Origin: Chlorokybus atmophyticus
Lineage: Eukaryota; Streptophyta; Chlorokybophyceae; Chlorokybales; Chlorokybaceae
Direction of reading: 5' to 3'
DNA: 64,000 nucleotides
Assembly (NCBI GenBank): GCA_009103225.1
Contig: RHPI01002955.1
Location: 92,486 to 156,485, forward strand
Positions 43,972 to 57,912 of this stretch are shown piece after piece. A model generated the notes under the pieces. It was not told where the DNA came from. It did not search any database and worked only from the letters and a program-made list of their open reading frames with translations. Numbering within the stretch: the stretch's first letter is position 1; every line of letters starts with the position of its first letter. The translations under genes and the position numbers were made by a program.

Positions 43972-44817
43972 ATAACAAATTTATCGTATCATTGACACTC
44001 ACCACATATGTGCTGTTATGCATGTTCGCTATTACTTTTATTGCATATTTTGAACGAACAAACGTTTGTTAAAGCGGATTTTACTCAATAATAGCCGTGT
44101 TTTGTTTATGTAACATTCAAAACATAATCATACCCAAGTGATTCGAACTCAACCCTATTTATGGCAACAAGTGATGGCATATGGTTATGTACATAAATGT
44201 AAAATGTAACATGATCATAGATAATATGATATATATGTCATTATATCAGAATATTGTCGTCACATGCAGCGACATCGCCCCACAACTCAGTTGTGAACCG
44301 TCTGAATAATGGCATCCGATACTTTAGCGACCGCGCGCAATCTGGACCAACGATCTTAAATGCTTTGTGCTCATTCTATGACCTATCACTTTCCGACTAG
44401 CTGATCATGCGACACTCAAACCTAGCCTTGAAATTTTATAGCTCCATTGTGCTGGGCCGCTGTAATGCGTGTGCGCTCCCTCCATCTCCGTCTTCAACAA
44501 AGTGTCCATCAGATTATGATCCTCCTCTTCAATGTCCTTGTGGTCTTTGTTGTCACCGGCTGGCTCGTTCTGGAAGTCTCATTTGTTTGGGGGAACATGC
44601 ACCTCCTGTTTGGGCAACTCTTCTCTCTCCTCCATGGCCGCGGGGACTTTAAGCTCCTTTTTACCATCTCCTTGTTTCCACGGGCATTTGATGTCTTTCA
44701 CCGAATCTCCTCGGCATCTCCGCCCTGTCTTTAGATCAAGGGCACAACCACAAACACCCACACACCTTTATGATAATGAGTTGAGCGCAAGTAACAAGCG
44801 CGTGTCTTACCCAACGT

Positions 44818-45253
44818 AGACTCAAGCACGGGCTTCTACACTTGCAATTGGTATGTGATGCACGGGGAGATGAGGATAGGTTCGTTTACAATGTGTGACA
44901 CACGCTCACACACTCTACACAAGCATATCCAAGCATGTGTACATTAAAAGCAAGCATACAACCAAGGCAACGATCAACCAAGTCTCTCCAAGTAGCTGTA
45001 TACTCCCAATAGAATAAGGGACTTGCGCTCAACTAGCTGCAACACAAGTCAAAGACACTTACATTCCCTCATACCACAATTGCCACACCACTCCTTAATC
45101 AGTCACAGCCAGCAATTTTCAGTCACATGTGAGTCCTACCAGCGTAATTGAGATACACCTCGGTGTGCTAACCGTAACTTAGCTCTTACTCATGAAATAT
45201 GACCCAAACAGCCTTCATAACCGATGCTTTGCGCCGCTAACACGCGCATGACA
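44818..45253 (-). repeat. LTR of element G5 (5' copy)
   Basis: Same-orientation partner of 40869-41361, with scattered small differences and a slightly shorter length. Gag follows it towards lower coordinates. The two LTRs have diverged visibly by eye, so the insertion is not recent. Confidence 0.7.
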
Positions 45254-47035
45254 AGACCTTTGAGGACGTATTGACTATAAAGCCCTTGCCATCAAAGGGA
45301 GCGTGTTCCTTAGCCTCCCACTAGCTGTGCACGTCTCCCTCCTTGCAAAAGGAGCAATGTGCATGTGACTGCTCGCATACTACAATTGGGTGTTTACATT
45401 GTGTGCGGACTTGTGCATATGGTCCATATATGGTTTGTTCTATGACTCGTTAACTGGTCAATGCGCATGCATGATGTGCGCATAAGTCATGTGCTTAAGC
45501 ATGATCGCATGAGTTAATACAACGGTAAGAGTTGAAAAGGCTTGGCCCTGGTGGGCACGCGTGTTACATGCTATCATTATTGGGTAGGCACGCCGCGTGT
45601 ACACCGCGCAGCACTTTAAGGGGCACGTGATTGTGATCATTATACATTCTGAAATGGTTCAACAGCCCAGCCTCCCATTGTGCTGAGCAGATACATTACA
45701 TACTCTTTTCGAGGGGTATTGTTATAAATTGAATATATGTAGCGCTAATCCGCATTGCTGTAGTGCAGCAAATAACAATAAAGTCCACCACATCTTACTT
45801 TTAAACTGTAGTCTCCTTTGGCTCAGTGAAGTGTAGTGTACAGGCAGCAATACACTGCACTCCGTAGCAAGGTGCTGTTAGCCTAAGCGAGCTTAATTTG
45901 GTGTAGACTAGGTTATATTCTGCCATCGTATAATTTAATATTATAATTTAATATTAACCTTGTATTAACCTTGTCAATCGAAAATTGCAAAGATTATAAA
46001 TGCGCTGCAACTTTTATTTTTTTAATCATGCATCGTATTTATTGAAGAATTCTACTTTTTATGCATACATAATCCCTTGTTTTTGCATGTCAATCAAGAT
46101 ATAATGGCTATTGTATATGATAACCATTACCATGTGACAGTCATTACCGTTTAACACCGCCGGTGTCACATGGGCGGTGTTCATGAGCAAATGATTACTT
46201 CAGATTGACATGAGAGCTGCTATATAGCATGAAAGCCGCAATGTTTTGCATAGCAGACCCACCCCCCACCCACCCCAGGCCCACCCGGGGGGGGGGGGGG
46301 ATATGTGGAGCGCGATTTAACTGATACAGCATGTGTTGCAAATGATGATGTCGCCATCATTACTGGGCAACGCGTTGTCATAAAATGAGCGATGTTTCTA
46401 GCTTGCAACATTGTCATAGGCAAAGGCCGATAAAAAGCAGAAGCCTAACCATTTTATTAAAAACTTCAAAAGAAGCAAAGGGTCCATTTCCTTATATTGA
46501 AATACACGAGCATGCATGGGTTACCGCGTGCTATGCTGCTTATCACCCATCATATGCATCAGCCACAGACGCTCGACGTCTTCGCGCACATAAACGCTAT
46601 ATGCATGATGGCACAAATAAGAGCACTCCTTCTGTATTTTCGTCATCGATTGGTGCTTGGTAACTCCCACATGAGGAACAAAGAGGGAAGCCTTGTTGTA
46701 TAATGAAGGAGATACAACATTGCATAAATAATGATACCTTGTGTGCACGTGCACGTGTGCATTGCGTTATTAACCAAAACGCCCGTTATGTCAAACAGTA
46801 TGACTTACTTTCTATTTTGGTAACATTATGCAATATACAAGAATACACAAACATGCATACGCATCACCATACAAATTGTGGTGTGATGATGTATCATGTT
46901 GCTATTGCACCGCAAAATATCTAAAAAGTTCATCTTTCACCTTCAGAACGTTATATTTTTTTACCTCGATTGAAGCCTATTGTGAGGCTTTCACTCGGTA
47001 TCGGAGGCTTAATCATGTTTACACAAGCCCTCCAG
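45254..47035. other. AT-rich stretch without recognisable gene
   Basis: Only short frames and no known motif. It includes a C-rich/G-run hairpin-like site (46258-46300) and AT-rich parts near 45.93-46.05 kb. The last few hundred bases should be the upstream region of RING-CH copy M2. It is not homologous by eye to the D1 upstream region. Confidence 0.5.
46258..46300. repeat. C-rich tract followed by a G14 run
   Basis: The C-rich half (CCCACCCCCCACCCACCCC-type) is followed at once by 14 G. The two can pair as a hairpin or form quadruplex/i-motif structures. The length of the G run may be inaccurate in the assembly. Confidence 0.85.
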
Positions 47036-47265
47036 TGGAAGGCCTCCACCCATACTACCGAAGAGGCTCTCGTTTGATGTTGAATCAGGGGGCCGTACGG
47101 CGCTGCGTACGGCGCTTACTCCGACACAGCAGCACACCCACAAGGATGAAGTGGCGGCGGAAGGGTGCAGCAGCAGCAGCGTTGTCGTCGTCGTTGACAA
47201 CCCTAATAACCACAACCACAACGGTGACCTTAACTTAACACAACAACAACGGCAACAACATCGAC

Positions 47266-50489
<3,224 letters not shown>

Positions 50490-51173
50490 TATTTTTGTCA
50501 CTCAGCGGCAAAAACTGCTGAAACGGGTCGGGAACATCGCCCTCGTCGAGTAGTAACGACGATGCTGCATTTACCACCGTTTCGTGGTGAAGCTTACAAC
50601 GAGGTTATCTGTGATGAAATTTCATTGTACAGATTTGAGAGAGAGCTGAAGTTTACTCAAGGAAGGCTGACGTGTTTATTCCCAGTGCTGTTACCGCTGA
50701 TGTAGACACGCTCGCTCTTAGGGCGAAGGTATTGTACCCATTGTACATTATCCATTCATCTTGCTTGGTGTACAGTGAGTCTTTTCCGTTGGCTACCACC
50801 CAATGCTCAACAGTGCTCAAAAGTCAGTTGAACACTACTAGTCACTGCTGTGTATTGCTGAGCTGCCCAAACACAAGCATATTGGCAGTTGCGTTTGGCA
50901 ACTTGTTAACTGCGCCTACTTGTTCAGGTGATTATGTGGTTGTTGTGGGCTTAGTGGGGTTGGCTGTGGAGACTGCCGCGTGCGGACATGGTTCACCATG
51001 GATGGCGATGAATGCTTGCCACAATGCAATGTGCATTGCATATCATTGCATATCACAACATACTCTGCGAGCTTGGGTCAGCCCTCTTGCTTGTTGCACG
51101 CATAGCATATGCACTAGCACTCCCTTATGATCTTATATGCACATGATAGCTTTTGCCTGCTGGCTGCTACAAT
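50490..51173 (+). other. 3' region of M2
   Basis: No coding sequence. Shared blocks with the M3 downstream region (for example GGCTACCACCCAATG, GTTGAACACTACT) mark it as family 3' flank. It ends at the G run and gap. Confidence 0.55.
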
Positions 51174-51194
51174 GGGGGGGGGGGGGGGGGGGGN
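51174..51194. other. Poly-G run ending in N
   Basis: Twenty G then N: a low-confidence homopolymer and assembly seam, like the poly-C gap at 6.48 kb. Confidence 0.9.
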
Positions 51195-51199
51195 GGAGG

Positions 51200-51235
51200 G
51201 TCATGTATATAAGGGCCGGTCATGTATATAAGGGC
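51200..51235 (+). repeat. Tandem pair of a TATA-like 17-mer
   Basis: GTCATGTATATAAGGGC occurs at 51200-51216 and again at 51219-51235. Each holds TATATAAG, a TATA-box-like sequence also found in the LTRs of this window. It could be an LTR promoter remnant. No gene follows directly. Confidence 0.6.
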
Positions 51236-52318
51236 TATGGTACCGTGCCTGCATGCATGGTGTGCGGACAATGCGATTGACATGTATCACAACTTACCAG
51301 CACTCTTCACACAACAGTCACCAGCGGGCTAGTACTGTTACTGCTTGCTACGCTATGCCACTTCTAGCCCGACCAGTTAGACATACCAGCATGCAGAAGG
51401 TTAGTACCTACCCACACAGGCGCTGTTTAGTCGTTGCTGGCAACGGCTAGGACTGCGACGGGCTGAGCATGCAGGACGACGACTCCCTTCTCCCTCCTCT
51501 CCCTGTGTCTCCGCCTTCCTCCGACGCTCAACAGCCAGTGCGCTTGCTGCTGGGTCTCGCTGCCGCAACAGCCCGTGTGTAGCTATTACAAGGTTTTACC
51601 GTTAGTCTTTGCGTGATGCAAAAGAATTGATATACGATGCACAAGACGTAATTGCACATACATAGCACATCATACATTACACCACATTCACCTGCATACT
51701 ACGTTCAGGACCACCGGGCTACTCAGCGCTTGCGCGCTGCCTAAGCCTACCATCTATTGCTCATTTTACCGCCCCCGCTGTTAGGCATGCATGCATGCAG
51801 TGCAGCCTCCATTACCTGCGCATGCGCCTTGGTTAGCCGCATTTTCCCTGGCACTCAAATCCGCAAGGGCCGCAAGCTGGCCGGTAGGGTTTGGGTTACG
51901 TGCGTCGGCGCGCATTGTATGGCGCACACTGGTTGCCGGCTGGCGTGTCGTCGATGTGCCGTGCCCATTACACGTTCTGCACACTTGTTTTTTATGTTAA
52001 TTACCATACGAGGTTGAGCAGCATTGGACAACACCGTTTTAGGGCCAACTCAATTGTAAAATAATTCATGAATGCGGTGCGGTAATAAACGGTTGTCGTG
52101 AAAGGAAGCCTCGCCTGCGGGTAATGTCCTGCAGTGGGGTGTGTGCGCGAAAGTGCATAAGTGTTGAAAGTGAGAAATGCTGCAGGGCAGCGTGCGGGAC
52201 GCGCCGCAGGGAGAGCTGTGGTAGCAATGTGCGTATTGATGGCGTAGTGGGTGCAAGAGATAGTGAAGAGAAAAAATAAATGTATGGTCCCCTAAGTTTT
52301 TTGTATATGTGGTAGTAG
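51236..52318. other. No clear gene; 3' LTR of the PHD gypsy probably at its right end
   Basis: Short frames only. The purine tract CAGGGGGGGAGC (minus, about 52331-52342) lies within the last codons of the PHD-bearing pol, so the 3' LTR of that element should start at about 52330 and run leftwards. I found no second copy with which to fix its length. Confidence 0.45.
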
Positions 52319-52543
52319 TCATTCAATAAGCTCCCCCCCTGCCTGGTCATCGGCGTCCCGACGATTATCCTGACACCGACGGCAGCGCCATGAAAGCTCC
52401 GCTAAAGTTGTGGCGACGTTCGGGTCAACTGCACCAGGTGTGATATGGAGGCTGCAAGCCTCACGCCAGTATTCCAAGCAGGTGTCACATTCTTTTAGCG
52501 GTCGGTCGGACGCAGCGCAGCCTGCACACTTTGAAATGCGCAC
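52319..52543 (-). CDS. PHD finger at the C-terminus of a second gypsy pol
   Basis: The minus frame reads KCAGCAASD, KECDTCLEYWREACSLHI and then ELSWRCRRCQD. The Cys pairs and the Trp two residues before the last pair fit a PHD-type zinc finger (C-x2-C, C-x2-C, middle pair, W-x-C-x2-C), though the middle His is replaced by Cys and spacing is looser than usual. It follows an integrase tail with NCFPCHFPYVEG, matching NCAPCHLPYVAG before the PHD of the DNMT gypsy. So the finger belongs to a clade of elements and is not a chance fusion. The frame ends at a stop inside the polypurine tract. Confidence 0.75.
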   Translation of the reverse strand: MRISKCAGCAASDRPLKECDTCLEYWREACSLHITPGAVDPNVATTLAELSWRCRRCQDNRRDADDQAGGELIE

Positions 52544-53778
52544 TCACGGGTGAGGCTTGCGTAGGCCTTCGACATACGGGAAGTGGCAGGGGAAGCAGTT
52601 CTACACGTGGTCCATTGTAATGTTGCCTAAGGGGTCACGCAAGGACAGGGTGCCTTGCGCGCGCACTTGGACAACCTTGTACACCATGTCATAATTGGCG
52701 GGGTCTTGGGTGTTAATGGTCTGCTTCTTGCGGTAGACTTAGTCCCCTCCATGGAACTTGCAGACCTGGGAATGTACTTGCGTACCACCGCATAGCGGTG
52801 CTTGTCTCGCTGTTGTGCGGACCGGAGGTTGGCCAGGGCGGTGGGTACAGCTGCTTTGAGCAGCTTGGCGCGTGCCGTGAGCACTTTCATCATATGGGTG
52901 GGCCTGTTGATGATATCTTGAACTGCTTCGGTGGCATGGCGAACGCGGAACGAAAGTAATGGCTCCCGCCTGAACATAAGAAAGTATGGGCTGAAGGAGC
53001 ACAGAGTTGCCTGCCGAGTGCAGTGGTAGCCCAGCGCCAGCCAAGGCAAAAAGTCATCCCATTCTTCTTGTGTATGGGTGAGACAGTAGCGCCGTAAAGC
53101 CTTCTTAACTGTTTGCACCATCCTTTCTGCAAGCCCGTCGGTTTGCGAGTGATCACGGCTGGTGCGGCGATAATCAATAAGTGACCGATTGAGCAGGGCT
53201 TCAAATTTCCCTGCTGAGATGTTTGGCAAATGCGCTGAACCGACTGAGGATATGATCGAAAAAGACCCGAGTTAACTACTGTTTCCGCTGACTTGTTTTG
53301 CAAAGACACCAGTTTGACCCATTTTCTATGTGTTTAATGGCGACGAGAACGTACGCGTTGCCGCGACACATGGGTGGCAACTCCCCTGCCAAGTCAATGC
53401 TTTAGCAATAGCCTATACGTATATGATGGGGAGAGGGTGCAGCTGCGGGTGACGGTGTGAGAATCTGGCCCGCATACGGTCACAGGATAGGCACTGCCTC
53501 AGGACATCGGCAACGTGATTGGTGAGCCCGTCCCACCAACAGTTGCTGCGCACCATGTGGGCGGTGCGCTTCATGCCGAAGTGGCCATGGTGGTGATGAA
53601 GGTTAGCAATAATACAGGTACGCCGGCTTGATGGAGGTACCTCCTTGCGTTGGCCGTCGTTCATAATGCGTCGGAGGGTGTCGTTGTCCCAGGTGTAGTT
53701 CTTACCTTGGTGTTGTGCGCAGTCCACTTTGTTGTGATCAAGGCCGTTAGGCAAGGCCCCTATTTTCATCAACAGCAA
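52544..53778 (-). pseudogene. Integrase of the second PHD gypsy
   Basis: Frame 53778-53413 has the HHCC part (HHHHGHFGMKRT, QCLSCDRM). Frames 53309-52890 and 53229-52627 carry the later core, including DGLAERMVQTVKKALRRYCL with the catalytic Glu and WDDFLPWLALGYHCTRQ. The segment with the first Asp (around 53.4-53.3 kb) is frameshifted and has lost part of the motif. It is closely related in layout to the DNMT gypsy integrase but clearly diverged. Confidence 0.88.
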
Positions 53779-54253
53779 AGTCGGCTCATCTGTCCAAATG
53801 TCTCCTTCGCTTGCAGGTATGGTGGCGTGAAGTACGGGTTACATGCTTCCGCGCGTATGCCAGCTGCGACGACGAGCATGGCATGTTTGCAAGGAGTGTC
53901 ACCGTTGTAATGTGCAACTGTTGCATTCACGGTGTTAGGGTTGCGGTTGCGGCTCAGCCCATCAGCGTAGGTGTTGGTGATTTCGGGCTTGTGCATGATG
54001 GTAAATTCGTATTCCTGCAACAGTAGAGCCCAGTGAGCATGCTTGCTTGTCAGATTCTTGCTGGTGAGGAGCCACTGGAGGGGCTGATGGTCTGTTACTA
54101 GTTCAAACTTGTAGCAGAAGAGGAGTGGCCAAAAGAACTGAATGACCCAGACAGATGGGAGCTGCTTCCCTTTGTAGCTGCTGTTATTAGCTTCAGCGGC
54201 GTTACTGCTCCGGCTGGCATAAGCAATGACCTCCCTTGCCCTTGTCGTTCTTC
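53769..54253 (-). pseudogene. RNase H of the second PHD gypsy
   Basis: The minus strand yields AYASRSSNAAEANNSSYKG, then ELVTDHQPLQWLLTSKNLT and LLLQEYEFTIMHKPEITNTY in shifting frames. The pattern matches the RNase H of the DNMT gypsy. Stops and at least two frame changes are present. Confidence 0.85.
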
Positions 54254-54700
54254 TAACACACTACCAAGCCGGCTCCAATTTGTGTGCAGGATGAAGGGCT
54301 TGCTGTAGTCGGGGCGTGCCAGTATGGGGGCAGACTGCAGGTGAGCGCCTCAAAAGCCTGCTGCTCAATTTCGCCCCAATGCCATGTGATGGCCTTCTTC
54401 AACGGGTTGTTGAGGGGCTTGGCCACCCTATGGAAGTTGAGGTCAAAGCTACGATAATAGTTGGTAAGCCCGAGAAGTGTGCGAAAGCGCGATATGTCAA
54501 TGAGGGACGGCACCTCCAACAACGCATCCACCTTTGCCTGCTGCACCATCACGCCGTTGAGGATGATGAGGTGGCCGAGGTAGGGGATTTTATCGGCGAA
54601 GAATGTGCACTTCGACGGGTGTGCCGTAAGGCCGTACTCCTTCCGTCTGTGCAGCACGTTTTTGATGTGCTGTAGGTGAGCTTCAGGGGTGTCGCGCGAT
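54254..54700 (-). pseudogene. C-terminal reverse transcriptase of the second PHD gypsy, truncated
   Basis: From about 54700 the minus strand reads HLQHIKNVLHRRKEYGLTAH, then PSKCTFFADKIPYLGHLI and FRTLLGLTNYYRSF, the part of RT after the YxDD box. Upstream of about 54700 the sequence is no longer retroviral, so fingers, palm and any methyltransferase are missing or displaced. The gag at 60-62 kb in the same orientation may be the other end of the same element, with later sequence in between. Confidence 0.85.
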
Positions 54701-54719
54701 CAGAGGGGACAGATTGTGG

Positions 54720-57700
54720 ACGGGTTTGTTGGCTCCAACACATAGCATATGAGTGAGATTGCAAACAAGTGCTACTTGCTTGTTGGCTGACAACTTTGGT
54801 TTCTTGGTGCGGGCTGTTGTCAAAACTTTGCCAACACGAAACCTTGCTAACACAAAACCTATGTTTTTCAGAATCAACTGTTGATATGTATATGGCGCAA
54901 CAACATGCAACGCCTCAATTGGTAAAAGTATTCCAACAAGCACGGGTTGTTATCTCTCAATACTGCCATCTATTGTATTATACAAACGACTGATACGTCG
55001 GCGTGTGTCATTAATTACGCTGTTCAAGGCGTCCACAACACATCTAGACACATTTCGTGATATTTGTTTTGAATGGCAAATATGGACTCCTTTCTCTTCC
55101 ATGTGGTTCATGATGACTCGCTTCGCTCGACTCGTTCTATACGACTCTCTCTTTCCATTGGAAATCGTGCAGGACACCTCAGCAAGTTTATTGATAAGTT
55201 GGCAGCTTTGTACGGCTGCGATGGCAGAAAGTAAAGTAAAGTAAGAATGTCATCTGGGACCGTCCCTTATGCGACATTCTTTTGCTGTAATAATTAAGTC
55301 ATCGACTCTGCGGTAGTAGGCATCAGTTAGATATGTTGTGTCTGCATGTATAATGATGCCGTAAGCGTCTGGGTGCATCGCAGATCCCACGTTTTGTATG
55401 GCTTGTTTTCTACTATGAAGAACCCAGTATGGCGCAAAGTCTTCATATACGGCAGAGGTCTTGTCCGCGGTGAAAATAATGGTTTTGCCAACGCAAATTG
55501 ACAAAGCCTGTTGATTTAATCGGAGAAGCTGCGCAAACAAGCATTATTAGCTAGCGCACCAAAAGTCAAAGTGTACGCTATACTTACATTTTGTTCGACA
55601 TCCTCAGCAACCCCCTCAGATGCAATCAGCGTTTGCCGTCTCCAAATTGGCACATGTGATCGATTAAGGCAGTGCGTGCAATCTTCGTCAAGACAATTGG
55701 CGCAAAAACGGAATAACTTTTAAGGAGTGAAGCGGTCGACTTCTCCTGTGCTTCAAACGCATTGAAATCGTTGCGTGCTTGATATCAAGCGATATGAGCG
55801 ACCAACTTTACAATGGTCTACCTCTTTAAGTCTCCACGAGGTGCACAAAACGCTTCCGACTTTTAGCATGCTCTTCTCGAGATGCATACGAGGACTCGGC
55901 ACCTCTGCTGTACATTACTTCCGCAAATTGCATGATGGTTGCTGCATCAAAAATCTCAACACCTTGTTTGCTGGCTAGATACAGATGCCGCTTCTTTGTT
56001 CCTCCTTGCCCATCATTCACCCTTGACGTGTTGAGGACATGGGTAATGCCATTCCATCTTGATGGTGTGAAAATGGTAATTTATGTCGTCAGAATGCATT
56101 CGTGCTGCTGGTGTGCTGTACTGTGCCACTTGAGCAAAGTGATTGGCGCATTTGTATTGCACAGCACAAGTATTACTCCATTGACCACCTTCTGCACACT
56201 GATGTCTCGTTGCTTGTAGTCAATGAGTAATCGCTTCATGCAATGATGCACAGAAACGTTGTCCTTTTCAAGGTCATTGGAGATCCAAAAGTGCACCTGT
56301 GACGAATTGAACGCAGGGACACGTTAACCAGTCGGCAAATTTTAGACAACACAGACGCTATATTACCTTTTTTATGCGTCAGGACTCACCGTTGCTCGAT
56401 GTCACTCCGTCAATGTGTAGCTGAGCATGACATCAGATTATTTGCACCATGGGCAAAGCGCTGCTGCATCAACTCGTGGTTAGGCTTGGATGCGTAGTTC
56501 TCTAAACAAAACACTGATACTGATGACCGAATCTTTTTAAAAAGTTTGCAAACACTGCCTTTGCTGCTCAACTTGCCACTGCGACAAGAACGAGCGTAGC
56601 TTTAAATTTTTAAGCTTTTGTTGGAGTTTGGTGATGAATTAGACAAAAAGGTCATAGTCTGCTTGAGAAAGTCCACCCTTGCATACTCACGAACTTCGCC
56701 GTTTTCTCCCTTGCCTGATTGCATGCTTTTAACGTACAGCCTTGGCTGCAGCATTTGATGTTTACAAGCAAGTTCTTTAGGACAGGAAGAATAATTAATC
56801 CAGCCGCAATGAGGACAATCTCCTATAATGCACGGATGGTTGTTATACAGACTGTCGCTTTCTTTGTCGCAAATTGTGAAATCTAGCAGCCTTGTAATAG
56901 AAGCGTTTTTTAATGCAGGTGAGTTCAGTAGCTAACATCTGGTGTACAGCTTGCATTTACACTTGTGTCGGCATGTGCAGTTCTATTTGACATGAATAAA
57001 AAAGTAGGAGATAATACTGTTAATCAGTGGACTACGTCATAGGGAGGCTTGCGGCGTACCTGACATACAATGCATTTGCATCTGCAGTTGGCGTGCTTGT
57101 CTTTTCAAAATTGAAACAGCGCCATCACAAGCTCTTTCATCTCTGTATGTTGCGAGCATGCGCATACATGCCGAACATCTCGTCCATCCACATAATGGGG
57201 CTCTGATCTTCAAATATACGTTGATTCACGACTATATCAGGATTCTTCAAGCAAAAAACTAGGTATGAAGCCGTTTATGTAGTGCCCTCAAACCAGCGTT
57301 TGGTAACAAACTCTTCAGGATGCCGTTGTCCATTCATGTCGCGGAGCAGTCTCTTGTCACGTTTGCATGCTGATATTCTGGTGTTGCAGATCCAAAACTC
57401 TTCTCTATGTTGCCTTATAGCTAGCGTCACTGTGTCTTTGCGCGTCTGTCGCTTTTGGATACTCTAATCATCCAGATAGGTAACTAGTTGATACAATCGC
57501 TGATGACAAAAGTTGAGTACGCATGCTTTATCTGATACGCATCTTTTGTCTTTGTCAGCTAGCGTTGTTTTGGCTGCTTTCATTAGATTGTTTCTAGCTG
57601 TCCTATGGGCGTAATAGTGAGCGTTCTTGACATTGCTGTAGGCTGACTTGAATATGGCAGCGATGGTCTTGTATGCAGACGCTTTGCTAACAGTTTCTGA

Positions 57701-57905
57701 ACCTTCATTTTGAGCGACTGCGGCTGCATTAGTAAGATCCTTCATTAGTTTCTTAAGCACATAAGCTTTGTATGTGTCACCCTTATAAGAGTGTTCCTAA
57801 AGAATTGCCTGGATTGCAGCAACGGTGTGCTTGACTTTGCTTTCTTTTGCTCTTTGGTGTACGGTTAAGACCGCGATTCCTAATTCATTGACTTGCGCAT
57901 GGTTG
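54720..57905 (-). pseudogene. Unidentified split gene with Cys-rich CxC motifs, possibly a DNA transposon gene
   Basis: Open blocks on the minus strand: 57905-57240, with two in-frame TAG codons, basic and helical (HREEFWICNTRISACKRDKR); a block with MWMDEMFGMYAHARN; two short CxC clusters (NCRCKCIVC near 57070; NCTCRHKCKCKLYT near 56965); CIIGDCPHCGWINYSSCPKE near 56825; VHFWISNDLEKDNVSVHHC at 56296-56240 after a clean CACAG acceptor; NDGQGGTKKRHLYLASKQG at 56018; and 55540-55250 with SICVGKTIIFTADKTSAVYE. The order resembles a widespread class of uncharacterised eukaryotic Cys-rich proteins often found as repeats, but I cannot name it. The stops suggest decay. It separates RT (54.7 kb) from a gag-like region (57.9 kb). 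Confidence 0.4.
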
Positions 57906-57912
57906 TACGTGC

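Larger units (their letters stand above)
42500..44761 (-). pseudogene. Gag of element G5 with two zinc knuckles
   Basis: The minus strand has, in order, an acidic/basic N-terminal part (44761-44430, VKDIKCPWKQGDGKKELKVP), a gag-core-like block (43700-43510, MYTRMEKLLKDTEYEVVSNK), a knuckle RCGEVGHIAKYC near 43230, a second knuckle CLGCGKAGHDDNVC at 43187-43150 in another frame, and an Ala/Gly-rich helical tail. A TA microsatellite interrupts the frame at 43712-43735. Gag plus protease but no polymerase makes this a non-autonomous element. The first Met is not certain. Confidence 0.65.
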
